This document shows, piece after piece, positions 56,628-64,000 of a stretch of 64,000 nucleotides of DNA. A model generated the notes under the pieces. The model searched no databases. It was not told where the DNA came from and worked only from the letters and a program-made list of their open reading frames with translations. The stretch comes from Photorhabdus thracensis (GTDB lineage: Bacteria > Pseudomonadota > Gammaproteobacteria > Enterobacterales > Enterobacteriaceae): NCBI RefSeq assembly GCF_001010285.1, contig NZ_CP011104.1, positions 4,030,001-4,094,000 of the forward strand, given 5' to 3'. The position numbers and the translations under genes are program-made. The stretch's first letter is position 1, and each line of letters starts with the position of its first letter.

Positions 56628-57722
56628 ATGAAGTCACTTCACATTTTCAAATCCGGTACACATACCGATATGAATGGCAAACAACTGCCGTTCAGCCCCT
56701 CAGATTTGCGAGCTTGTGCAAAGGCTTATGACTCATCGTTGCATGAAGCACCGATTGTGATTGGGCATCCAAAAGACAATTTACCCGCCTATGGTTGGGT
56801 TAAATCGCTGACGTCTTCCGGTGATGACTTGATTGCAGAGCCTCAACAGGTTGATGTCCAGTTCGCTGAACTGGTCGATGCAGGTCGCTATAAAAAAATT
56901 TCTGCTTCTTTCTATTTACCTGATTCCCCAAACAACCCTAAACCCGGCGTGCTCTATTTGCGTCATGTCGGCTTTTTGGGGGCGCAGCCACCCGCCATTA
57001 AAGGACTGAAGCGGGTTGAATTCAGTGAACAAGAATATGGTGTCGTGGAGTTCTCTGATTGGAGTGATATCACCAACGCTTCACTTTGGGAGCGCTTGCG
57101 AGAATTTTTGATTAGTAAATTCGGTATGGACGAAGCAGACAAAGCGCTTCCTTCTTGGCAGGTGGATTCATTACGTGAAGAAGCTTACAGCACGACTCAG
57201 CCTGCTCCTGACTTTCATGAACCCAATAACACACATCAACGTGAGGAAAGCACCGTGACGAATGAAGAAAAAAAAGCGCTCGAAGATGAAAATACCCGTC
57301 TGAAAGAACAGCTTGTTGCCCGTGATGTCGCCGACGCAAAGCGCAAACAAACTGAGCAACATGCCGGAAACGTGGCATTTACCGAAAAGCTGATCGCAGA
57401 CGGCAAATTGGCACCTGCTGCTCAATCTGTCGTGGTCGCCTTGCTGGACGCTGTAACCCAAGGAGATTCCCCTGTCGAGTTTGCTGAAGGTGATGTGAAA
57501 AAACCATTGGCTACCGCGTTTAAAGATCTGCTGAGTTCTACCCAGCCTGTTATTGATTTTGGTGAACATGCCACAAAAGACCGGGTTGACCAAAACACAT
57601 CATCAGATATTGCTGAGTTTTCTGATGCAGATCCTGAACGTCTAGCGTTGCATCAAAAAGCCGTCGCTCTGGCGAAGAAAGAAGGTATTAGTTACGACGT
57701 AGCCGTTACCCGCTGCCTGTAA
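56628..57722 (+). CDS. Head maturation protease, Mu gpI-like
   Basis: 364 residues. N-terminal protease: APIVIGHPKDNLPAYGWV with the His and KKISASFYLP with the Ser nucleophile, then LRHVGFLGAQPPAIKG. C-terminal third is a coiled-coil scaffold (~210-250) and has its own internal start. In Mu, gpI digests the scaffold during head maturation. Confidence 0.88.
   Translation: MKSLHIFKSGTHTDMNGKQLPFSPSDLRACAKAYDSSLHEAPIVIGHPKDNLPAYGWVKSLTSSGDDLIAEPQQVDVQFAELVDAGRYKKISASFYLPDSPNNPKPGVLYLRHVGFLGAQPPAIKGLKRVEFSEQEYGVVEFSDWSDITNASLWERLREFLISKFGMDEADKALPSWQVDSLREEAYSTTQPAPDFHEPNNTHQREESTVTNEEKKALEDENTRLKEQLVARDVADAKRKQTEQHAGNVAFTEKLIADGKLAPAAQSVVVALLDAVTQGDSPVEFAEGDVKKPLATAFKDLLSSTQPVIDFGEHATKDRVDQNTSSDIAEFSDADPERLALHQKAVALAKKEGISYDVAVTRCL
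57255..57722 (+). CDS. Internal scaffold protein, Mu gpZ-like
   Basis: 155 residues made from an in-frame GTG at 57255, 8 bp after GAGG. It begins TNEEKKALEDENTRLKEQL, a coiled coil, as expected for a scaffold. In Mu and lambda, scaffold is also translated from inside the protease gene. Confidence 0.6.
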   Translation: MTNEEKKALEDENTRLKEQLVARDVADAKRKQTEQHAGNVAFTEKLIADGKLAPAAQSVVVALLDAVTQGDSPVEFAEGDVKKPLATAFKDLLSSTQPVIDFGEHATKDRVDQNTSSDIAEFSDADPERLALHQKAVALAKKEGISYDVAVTRCL

Positions 57723-57753
57723 CACTGTGACCGTAACTATTGAGGAGAGATAA

Positions 57754-58689
57754 ATGTCTGATTATTTGAAAGGCAAACGTATTGTTGACCCTGTGCTAAC
57801 CAGCGTGGCGCGTGGCTATAAAAATGCAGTGTTCATTGGTGAACATATTTTTCCCATTGTCGAAATGGAGAAAGAAGGTGCTAGTGTGCCGACATTTGGC
57901 AAAAGTGCCTTTGTGGAATATGACACCACGCGTGCTGTTGGTGCCAACAGTAACGTTTTGATCCGTGAGAAAAGCTCTTCGTTAGATATTGTGCTCAACG
58001 AACATGATCTAGCTGCACCTGTTGATTATCGCGAGAAATCAGAATCTTTATTTAATGAAGAAGCAAAGGCAATCCGTCGTTCCACCAATGGAGTGAACCT
58101 CAAGCGCGAACTGTATGCAGCTCGATTAGCACAAGACCCTGAAGTTTATCTTAGTGACTCGGTGAAGAGTCTGACAGCTAATGAACGTTGGGCTGGTGGC
58201 AAAGGTAATCCAATCAAAGTCATTGAAGCTGGAATTGATGTTGTTCGTACTGCCATTGGTGTACGTCCAAACCTCATGACAATAGGGGCTAGCGTGATGT
58301 CATTGTTGAAGTTCCACCCTGAAATTCAGGCAGCTATTGGAGCCAACGAACGTAAACGTATCACAATAGAAATACTCAAAGACCTTTTCCAAATCCAGAA
58401 CGTTGTCGTTGGTGAACCTGTTTCTACCCCAAGTATTAAAGAAGATCCCGTTGATATCTGGGCTGATAATTTGATGTTGCATTATGTATCACCTCCACAG
58501 GCAGGAGCAGAAAGCGCTGATGAACATGAACCATCCTTTGGCTATACATTTCGCCGCAAAGGGATGCCTGTAGCGGATAAATATGAAGGTGTAGGCGGTA
58601 AGGTCAATTACTGTCGTTATACCGATATTTATAAAGTTGCGGTTGTTGGCGGTGATGCCGGCTACCTGATTACCAACATTGTGAAGTAA
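57754..58689 (+). CDS. Major capsid protein
   Basis: 311 residues, first in line after the protease/scaffold, with AGG AGAG upstream. DPVLTSVARGYKNAVFIGEH and VEYDTTRAVGANSN are capsid N-arm and E-loop-like; VGEPVSTPSIKEDPVDIWAD is in the body. HK97-fold capsid of the BcepMu gp34 type by position and length. Confidence 0.85.
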   Translation: MSDYLKGKRIVDPVLTSVARGYKNAVFIGEHIFPIVEMEKEGASVPTFGKSAFVEYDTTRAVGANSNVLIREKSSSLDIVLNEHDLAAPVDYREKSESLFNEEAKAIRRSTNGVNLKRELYAARLAQDPEVYLSDSVKSLTANERWAGGKGNPIKVIEAGIDVVRTAIGVRPNLMTIGASVMSLLKFHPEIQAAIGANERKRITIEILKDLFQIQNVVVGEPVSTPSIKEDPVDIWADNLMLHYVSPPQAGAESADEHEPSFGYTFRRKGMPVADKYEGVGGKVNYCRYTDIYKVAVVGGDAGYLITNIVK

Positions 58690-58702
58690 GGAAGACATCA
58701 TC

Positions 58703-59053
58703 ATGGCAGTAACACAACAACCCGTATTGACGACAACAATTATCGCCAGTGCGAACATCATCCAGCATCGTTTAGTTGGTGCTGATAGTGCGCCGTGTCA
58801 GTCTGGAGCCGTTGCACTTGGTATAGCAGAAATGGATGCGACAGTAGGTGATGCCGTTCCGGTCAATGTATTGGGCATTATTGCTGTTGAAGCTGGTGGG
58901 CCAATAGCTCGCGGGCAAGTCCTACAATCAGATAAGAATGCCTGTGCAGTGCCACTAAGTTTTGCGGAGAATGCTGCCGGAACATCTGTCGGATTTGCGC
59001 TGGATGAAGCCACTGCTGCCGGCAATGTTATTCGCATCTTACGTGGCATATGA
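58703..59053 (+). CDS. DUF2190 capsid decoration-like protein
   Basis: 116 residues of small, Gly/Ala/Val-rich beta protein (IAVEAGGPIARGQVLQSDKN), typical of DUF2190 next to capsid genes. Probably a head accessory or decoration protein. Confidence 0.75.
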   Translation: MAVTQQPVLTTTIIASANIIQHRLVGADSAPCQSGAVALGIAEMDATVGDAVPVNVLGIIAVEAGGPIARGQVLQSDKNACAVPLSFAENAAGTSVGFALDEATAAGNVIRILRGI

Positions 59054-59054
59054 C

Positions 59055-59492
59055 ATGTATTGCTCATTGAAAGACTTGCAAGAGCAGATACCAACGCAAT
59101 CATTGATATGGCTGTCTAACGAAGAGCCTAATGCCCAGACGATCAATGAGCCTGTGGTTAACAGCGCCATTCGCTATGCCGATGAACTCATCGACGCCCA
59201 TTTACGTGGGCGCTATATCCTGCCATTGGTGGCGGTTCCCACGGTATTACGTGATGCCGCCATTACGTTAACACGCTATCGGCTGTATGCCCGCCGTCCA
59301 GAGGGTTCTATTCCTGAAGCCGTGATAGATGATTACAAAATTGTTTTGCGCCAACTGGCTGACATCCGAGATGCCAAACTGACACTGGGCCTGCTTTCCA
59401 CAGGAAAAGATGCCCCTGAATCGGGGGAGTTTCGTGTTCGGGCGCGTCGTCCCACCTTTGGGGGGAGTAAAGGAATGTTGGAGAAATACTGA
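59055..59492 (+). CDS. DUF1320 protein, Mu gp36-like
   Basis: 145 residues from the ATG at 59055. MYCSLKDLQEQIP and YADELIDAHLRGRYILPL are family marks. A head-tail joining protein in Mu-like phages. Overlaps the next gene by one base. Confidence 0.85.
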   Translation: MYCSLKDLQEQIPTQSLIWLSNEEPNAQTINEPVVNSAIRYADELIDAHLRGRYILPLVAVPTVLRDAAITLTRYRLYARRPEGSIPEAVIDDYKIVLRQLADIRDAKLTLGLLSTGKDAPESGEFRVRARRPTFGGSKGMLEKY

Positions 59493-59959
59493 TGGATGTT
59501 TCGCCGATCATTGATGCCATTGTCATGAGGCTAAGAGAAAAACTACCTGGCTTACAGGTGGAGTATTTCCCTGAAAGACCAACTGAATTCAGGCTGAACC
59601 ATCCGGTAGGAGCCATTTTAATCAGCTATCCCGGCTCTCGCTTCGACAAGCCTGAAGATGTTGGGACGGTATTGCAGACACAAACTGTCATGCTCAATGC
59701 CACCATTGTTTTTCGTCAGCTTAATGGACGTCACGGTGCCGTTGCCACATTGGATGATGTACGCCGGGTTCTCGGTGGATTCCAACCACCGAACTGCCAA
59801 CGTAAATGTTGGCTGGTACGGGATACATTTCTCGGTGAGATAGCTGGCTTGTGGCAATACACGCTGGATTTTGCGACTGAAAGTGTATTTATCGAAGACA
59901 GTGAGTTACCGGATGGTCCGCTGTTAGCTCAAATCAATTATGAGGGAACTGAACAATGA
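59492..59959 (+). CDS. DUF1834 protein, Mu gp37-like
   Basis: 155 residues. MRLREKLPGLQVEYFPERP then GAILISYPGSRF fit DUF1834, thought to be a head-tail joining or tail terminator protein. Confidence 0.8.
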   Translation: MDVSPIIDAIVMRLREKLPGLQVEYFPERPTEFRLNHPVGAILISYPGSRFDKPEDVGTVLQTQTVMLNATIVFRQLNGRHGAVATLDDVRRVLGGFQPPNCQRKCWLVRDTFLGEIAGLWQYTLDFATESVFIEDSELPDGPLLAQINYEGTEQ

Positions 59960-60147
59960 AATACCTCTATACAGGCCCAGCAAGCGGCGTCACTTTAGCT
60001 GATGGCACTGAAGTCTTGCTCTGGTCAGGAAAAACTGTTGATTTACCGGAGCAGCATGATTATGTGAAGACATTGATCGCGCTGCAATATCTTCATCCAC
60101 TGTCAGATACAGCAAAAAAATATCCTGAAGAAAAAAGAAAAGTCTGA
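59956..60147 (+). CDS. DUF2635 protein, Mu gp38-like
   Basis: 63 residues, starting 4 bp before the previous stop. YTGPASGVTLADGTEVLL is typical of DUF2635, always just before the sheath gene. Confidence 0.75.
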   Translation: MKYLYTGPASGVTLADGTEVLLWSGKTVDLPEQHDYVKTLIALQYLHPLSDTAKKYPEEKRKV

Positions 60148-60158
60148 GGAGGTCACTG

Positions 60159-61586
60159 ATGGCCGCTAATTATTTGCATGGCGTCGAAACTATCGAAGTC
60201 GAAAAAGGCTCACGTCCTGTCAAGACAGTGAAATCCGCCGTGATCGGCTTAATTGGTACTGCACCGATAGGGCCAGTAAATGCAGTGACACTTTGTCTGT
60301 CAGAAAAAGATGCAGCTCAATTTGGTGCTCAAATGAATGGTTTTACCATCCCACAAGCACTAGATGCTATTTATGATCATGGTGCGGGAACTGTGCTGGT
60401 CATTAATGTTCTTGATCCTGAGGTGCATAAAACTAATGTTGCCAGTGAAAGCATTATCTTTGATAAAACCACAGGAACAGCGAAATTGGTTAATCCCGTG
60501 GTCAGTAATGTCTTGCTAAAAGCCACCTCTGGTAGTGCACCTTATGTAGAAGGGCAAGATTATTCTCTGGATGCTCAAACAGGCAGCCTCAAGAATATCG
60601 GTAAAAACATTGCTGCTGGCGCAACCGTGATTGCCAGCTATGACTTTGCCGACCCTACATTAGTGACGCCTGCTGACATTATTGGCAGCATCAGTGCAGC
60701 GGGTAATCGTACAGGTATGAAGTTGCTGAATGATACTTATAACCTGTATGGGTTCTTTGCCAAGATTTTGCTGGCTCCTGTCTACTGTACCCAGCTAAGT
60801 GTGACAACAGAACTGATTGCCCTTGCAACTAAATTGGGTGCTATGACTTATATTGATGCCCCGATAGGTACCACTTTTGTTCAGGCTATCAGTGGCCGCG
60901 GCCTGTCTGGCACAATCAATTTTAATACCAGTTCTGATCGTGTCCGGCTGTGTTACCCACACGTCAAAGTCTATGATGCGGAAAGCAATAGCGAGCGCTT
61001 GGAACCCTTGTCATCTCGTGCGGCAGGGCTGCGTGCCAAGATTGATGCAGACAAAGGTTTTTGGTGGTCATCCTCCAATCAAGAAATTATGGGGATCACA
61101 GGTATTGAGCGTCAGCTATCCGCCATAATTGACGATCCACAAAGTGAAGTGAACCAGCTCAATGAACAAGGGATTACTACAGTGTTCAATAATTATGGCT
61201 CTGGTTTGCGCTTATGGGGCAACCGTACCGCCGCGTGGCCAACTGTGACACACATGCGTAACTTCGAGAACGTGCGCAGAACGGGCGACGTGATTAATGA
61301 ATCCCTGCGTTACTTCAGTCAGCAATATATCGATATGCCGATCACGCCAGCGCTGATAGATGCCCTGACAGAATCTGTGAATGCCTATGGTCGTAAATTG
61401 ATTGCTGATGGCGCTTTGTTGGGATTCAAATGCTGGTTTGATCCGACCCATAACGAAGAAACGGAGCTGACATTAGGTCATCTGTTACTCAGTTATAAGT
61501 ACACACCGCCACCACCACTGGAACGGCTGACATTTGAGACCGAAATTACCTCTGAATATTTGCTGAACTTAAAGGGAAATAATTAA
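60159..61586 (+). CDS. Contractile tail sheath protein
   Basis: 475 residues. N-terminal GVETIEVEKGSRPVKTVKSA and AVIGLIGTAP, and C-terminal WFDPTHNEETELTLGHLLL are found in Mu gpL/P2 FI-type sheaths. Shows that the phage is a myovirus. AGGAGG precedes the ATG. Confidence 0.93.
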   Translation: MAANYLHGVETIEVEKGSRPVKTVKSAVIGLIGTAPIGPVNAVTLCLSEKDAAQFGAQMNGFTIPQALDAIYDHGAGTVLVINVLDPEVHKTNVASESIIFDKTTGTAKLVNPVVSNVLLKATSGSAPYVEGQDYSLDAQTGSLKNIGKNIAAGATVIASYDFADPTLVTPADIIGSISAAGNRTGMKLLNDTYNLYGFFAKILLAPVYCTQLSVTTELIALATKLGAMTYIDAPIGTTFVQAISGRGLSGTINFNTSSDRVRLCYPHVKVYDAESNSERLEPLSSRAAGLRAKIDADKGFWWSSSNQEIMGITGIERQLSAIIDDPQSEVNQLNEQGITTVFNNYGSGLRLWGNRTAAWPTVTHMRNFENVRRTGDVINESLRYFSQQYIDMPITPALIDALTESVNAYGRKLIADGALLGFKCWFDPTHNEETELTLGHLLLSYKYTPPPPLERLTFETEITSEYLLNLKGNN

Positions 61587-62110
61587 TGGCCGGAAAAATA
61601 GAGATTAACCGCATCACCAACGCCAATATTTATATTGACGGCAATAACCTGTTGGGACGTGCTGAAGAAGTGAAACTGCCAGACGTTTCCATGACCATGC
61701 AGGAGCATAAGGCGCTGGGGATGGTCGGCAAAGTGGAGCTACCGGCAGGCTTCGATAAACTGGAAGGCGAGATCAAGTGGAACAGTTTCTACCGTGACGC
61801 CATGTTATCTGCTGCCAATCCCTATAAATCTCTGGCATTGCAGTGCCGTTCCAGCGTCCAGAAATTCAGTTCACAGGGGCGCATTGATGAAGTGCCATTG
61901 GTGACATATCTGACCATTTTATTTAAGAAGAATCCGCTGGGCACATTTAAGCAACATGAAAATGCTGATTTTTCCAGTAGCTTTACCAGTACCTATATTA
62001 AGCAGGTACTGGATGGTGAGGAGCTGTTAGAACTGGATTATCTGGCCAATATCTTCCGTGTTGGCGGCATTGATCAACTGACCGATTATCGCATCAATAT
62101 TGGAGGTTAA
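61586..62110 (+). CDS. Tail tube protein
   Basis: 174 residues. NRITNANIYIDGNNLLGRAE and LDGEELLELDYLANIFRVGG match the P2 FII/Mu gpM tube family. Overlaps the sheath stop by one base. Confidence 0.92.
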   Translation: MAGKIEINRITNANIYIDGNNLLGRAEEVKLPDVSMTMQEHKALGMVGKVELPAGFDKLEGEIKWNSFYRDAMLSAANPYKSLALQCRSSVQKFSSQGRIDEVPLVTYLTILFKKNPLGTFKQHENADFSSSFTSTYIKQVLDGEELLELDYLANIFRVGGIDQLTDYRINIGG

Positions 62111-62118
62111 ACTAAATC

Positions 62119-62270
62119 ATGACTGCACTCGCTCCAAAGCCAGAAAGCTTGCCAACTTGATTGATAAGTGGACTCCTCCGGAAGGTTGGTTTTCCGATAT
62201 CGGTGCAGCGAAAGGGAAAGAATATCTGATAGACTTTTTCCGTAACTGTAAAGGCTTTCGCACTCACTAA
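62119..62270 (+). pseudogene. Junction of two gene fragments after the tube gene
   Basis: An ATG frame of 13 codons (MTALAPKPESLPT) stops at 62160. A different frame, open from before, gives LANLIDKWTPPEGWFSDIGA then YLIDFFRNCKGFRTH with a stop at 62268. Neither alone has a good gene structure. It looks like the front of one gene joined to the end of another by deletion. Confidence 0.45.
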
Positions 62271-62274
62271 TGAC

Positions 62275-62299
62275 AGGGGCATCAGCCCCTTTCTTCTTT
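62275..62299 (+). terminator. Terminator after the tube gene
   Basis: AGGGGC-ATCA-GCCCCT then TTCTTCTTT. It separates head/sheath genes from the tail-assembly operon. Confidence 0.8.
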
Positions 62300-62332
62300 A
62301 ATCCCCTTTAATATTTCCGTTTCCATACATGA

Positions 62333-62366
62333 ATGATACTGAATGAAACTTACAGAGGAGTATCAT
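62333..62366 (+). promoter_or_regulatory. Stem-loop before the tail-assembly chaperone gene
   Basis: ATGATACT and AGTATCAT pair perfectly around an 18-nt loop that includes AGAGG, just before the ATG at 62368. Third late-gene stem-loop of its kind, though the arms differ. Confidence 0.45.
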
Positions 62367-62367
62367 C

Positions 62368-62694
62368 ATGTCAACCACGACTTACCATCTTCAATTTCCC
62401 TATACCACAGCTGCTGGCGTTCGCATTGAAGAGCTTCAGTTATCACGTTTGAAAGTTAAAGATATCAAGGCTGCCCGGCGAGCCAGCGAAAATCCTACTG
62501 ACTGGGATGATATTTTGATAGCACGTTCGACAGGATTGTTACCAGAAGATATCGAACAGATGGATGTCGCTGATTATCTGGCACTACAGAAACGATTTCA
62601 GCAAGTTATCGGATTGGATCAGGGAAATAAAAACAGTGTGGCAAGCATCGGCGATGTTGGCACGATGGTTCCGGTTCCAGCCGAGCGAGATTGA
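62368..62694 (+). CDS. Tail assembly chaperone, Mu gp41/E-like
   Basis: 108 residues. LQFPYTTAAGVRIEELQL and RLKVKDIKAARRASE are typical of E-type tail-assembly proteins just before the tape-measure gene. The next ORF overlaps in another frame and would be joined by frameshift. Confidence 0.82.
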   Translation: MSTTTYHLQFPYTTAAGVRIEELQLSRLKVKDIKAARRASENPTDWDDILIARSTGLLPEDIEQMDVADYLALQKRFQQVIGLDQGNKNSVASIGDVGTMVPVPAERD

Positions 62695-62773
62695 TAATCT
62701 GGCGCTGGATGAATTTGAATGTTGGTTGAATGAGGCCAACACTCAAATCAAACGCGAGAATGGAGGCAGTTAA
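62654..62773 (+). CDS. Frameshift-linked extension (E'-like) of the tail assembly chaperone
   Basis: 40 codons in the frame reached by a -2 (or +1) shift: WFRFQPSEIDNLALDEFECW. This resembles E' products, usually made as a fusion by programmed frameshift; Mu is reported to use -2. The slip site was not identified. An ATG at 62654 exists but is not needed. Confidence 0.6.
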   Translation: MLARWFRFQPSEIDNLALDEFECWLNEANTQIKRENGGS

Positions 62774-62776
62774 TTC

Positions 62777-63400
62777 GTGTCAACAGAATTTTCCATTGGT
62801 GTCATTATTGGTGGAGCCATTAGTAGTGCGTTCAGTTCTGCCATGTCTGGTACACGCCGTACTCTAGGAACACTGGGAGAAACGACTCGCCAACTGGAGA
62901 ACCGACAGCAGGCACTGAACCGTGCTGTTGAACGTTACGGTCAACTTGGTTCCCGTAGTGCCCAGCGTTTGAATGCGGATCTACAACGCATCAGTCGAAC
63001 ACTGGAACAGTTGAACCGCCAGCAACAGCGCTTACAGTCTACGGCTAGTATGAGTGATGCAGCCAAAGCGAATCGTATGGCGCTATATGCACAGGGAGCC
63101 GAAACCTATGCATTAACTCGCACGATATCCTCTCCCGTTGTTCAGTCCGTAACAAAGTATGCCTCTTTTGAATCAGGATTAAGGGATATAGCTGTCACGG
63201 GCAATTTGTCTCCGAAAGAAGAGCAAAAAATCGGAATCATCTTGCGCCAGAACGCCAAGCAAACAAACCAATTACAAGAAACTCTGCTGGAAGGTATTGG
63301 TACATTGGTTGCCGCCGGAAAATCTCCCATGAAATCGACCGATATGAGTAGATTATTGGGCCGCGTCGCCACGGCATCCAAAGCTAATATTAATGACTTA
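62777..63400 (+). pseudogene. Tail tape-measure protein, N-terminal 208 codons, cut by an IS
   Basis: From the GTG at 62777: FSIGVIIGGAISSAFSSAMS, then a coiled coil (ETTRQLENRQQALNRAVERY) typical of tape measures, which are usually 700 or more residues. The coding frame reaches N-D-L-E at 63400, then runs into the IS in frame. The gene's rest should lie beyond the element. Confidence 0.85.
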
Positions 63401-64000
63401 GAACCTATCCCAAAAGGAATTGTCATGTTGTATAATATTCTAGAACGGATAATTTCTGAAGGTATAGAGAGTATGACAAACAACAAATGGCGGCTCAGTG
63501 ATGAGCTTTGGGAAAAAATGATGCCACTTATCCCCGAACATAAAACTCAGCATCCGCTAGGTACACATCGCAAACGGGTTGATAACCGCGCCGCTATGGA
63601 TGCCATCTTCTTTGTGCTCAGAACAGGCTGCCAATGGAATGCCCTGAATGCAACAGGAATATGCTCGTCAAGTTCGGCTCACCGTCGTTTTCAGGAATGG
63701 CGTGACGCCGGCGTTTTTGAACGCTTCTGGCAGAACGGTTTGCTGGCCTGCAAGCACCTCGCGATCATCGACTGGTCGTGGTTATCACTGGATGGTTGCA
63801 TGACCAAATCCCCTTTAGCGGGGACAAAAAAACAGGTCGTAACCCCACAGACAGAGGGAAACAAGGCGTAAAACGCAGCCTCATGACCGAGGCTAACGGG
63901 CTTCCTCTTTCACTCGTTGTTGGCGCAGCAAATACGCACGATATCAAACTGGTTGCAGATACGCTCGATGCACTTCAGACAGGCAAGCCGGGTAAAAAGG
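63401..64000 (+). mobile_element. IS5-family insertion sequence (IS427-like), left part
   Basis: The left end starts about 63401 with GAACCTATCCCAAAAGG, after TTA (63398-63400), which fits a short T-A target duplication. It runs past the window end, so the right end is not seen. It disrupts the tape-measure gene. Confidence 0.8.
63473..64000 (+). CDS. IS5-family transposase, read through a -1 frameshift (partial)
   Basis: From the ATG at 63473: MTNNKWRLSDELWEKMMPLI, then VDNRAAMDAIFFVLRTGCQW, the IS5-type N-terminal domain, then IDWSWLSLDG and a stop at 63871. At 63826-63832 seven A form A-AAA-AAA in phase. A -1 slip there gives TGRNPTDRGKQGVKRSLM and LSLVVGAANTHDIKL, the DDE core. Runs off the window. 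Confidence 0.85.

Larger units (their letters stand above)
39889..64000. mobile_element. BcepMu-like transposable prophage, left and middle part
   Basis: Leftward early genes, including MuA- and MuB-like transposition proteins, GemA and Mor, then a repressor switch and rightward lysis, head and tail genes in BcepMu/Mu order. The left end must lie left of the terminator at 39913; a TG at 39889-39890 is only one possible terminus. The right end is outside the window. The tape-measure gene is interrupted by an IS at 63401. Confidence 0.85.

Noticed and set aside
62777-63871. A 364-aa fusion protein
   Set aside because: First 208 codons are tape-measure, the rest is IS end plus transposase; it is an accident of in-frame insertion.

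Overview
The window reads as a chromosomal segment of a Gram-negative gammaproteobacterium of the Morganellaceae type, most likely Photorhabdus or a close relative. This is an inference from the enterobacterial gene order upp-uraA-hda-yfgD-bepA-perM-bcp-gcvR-dapA-bamC-purC, moderate AT-richness, a type III effector/chaperone pair, NRPS debris and a BcepMu-type Mu-like prophage. No rRNA, tRNA or CRISPR was seen.

Region 1 (1-7.9 kb): the start of mdtC, then mdtB and mdtA (RND efflux, leftward). Divergent from it is a purine-nucleoside salvage pair (nucleoside hydrolase and adenosine-deaminase-like enzyme) behind a near-ideal CRP site, followed by a CRP/FNR-family regulator.

Region 2 (8-28.7 kb): conserved housekeeping genes yfgG-like, ppx, ppk, speG, purN, purM (with PurR box), upp, uraA, hda, yfgD, bepA, perM, bcp, gcvR, dapA, bamC. 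The uraA-hda junction holds an accessory insertion: a MazEF/PemIK-type toxin-antitoxin pair, a cellobiose-type PTS operon with a GH4 glycosidase, and an orphan small ORF.

Region 3 (28.7-39.7 kb): two accessory modules flank purC. Upstream is a VopS-like Fic effector with its chaperone behind a predicted ExsA-type promoter, bracketed by diverged ~138-bp direct repeats. Downstream is a pair of ABC half-transporters with complementary degenerate ATP sites, also bracketed by diverged repeats. Then come a frameshifted IS4-type transposase, a remnant of an NRPS condensation-like domain, an alpha/beta hydrolase and a stand-alone carrier protein, together looking like an eroded nonribosomal-peptide locus.

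Region 4 (about 39.9 kb to the end): the left and central part of a BcepMu-like transposable prophage. Early genes run leftward (Mor-like activator, GemA, MuB-like ATPase, MuA-like transposase, DUF3102 protein, small DNA-binding proteins). After a palindromic operator the repressor and cargo genes run rightward, then a leftward Dam-like methylase, then the lysis, head and tail genes rightward. The tape-measure gene is cut by an IS5-family element at 63401, so the phage is probably not able to make particles. Three late-gene starts carry stem-loops overlapping the ribosome-binding site, below similar promoter-like blocks.
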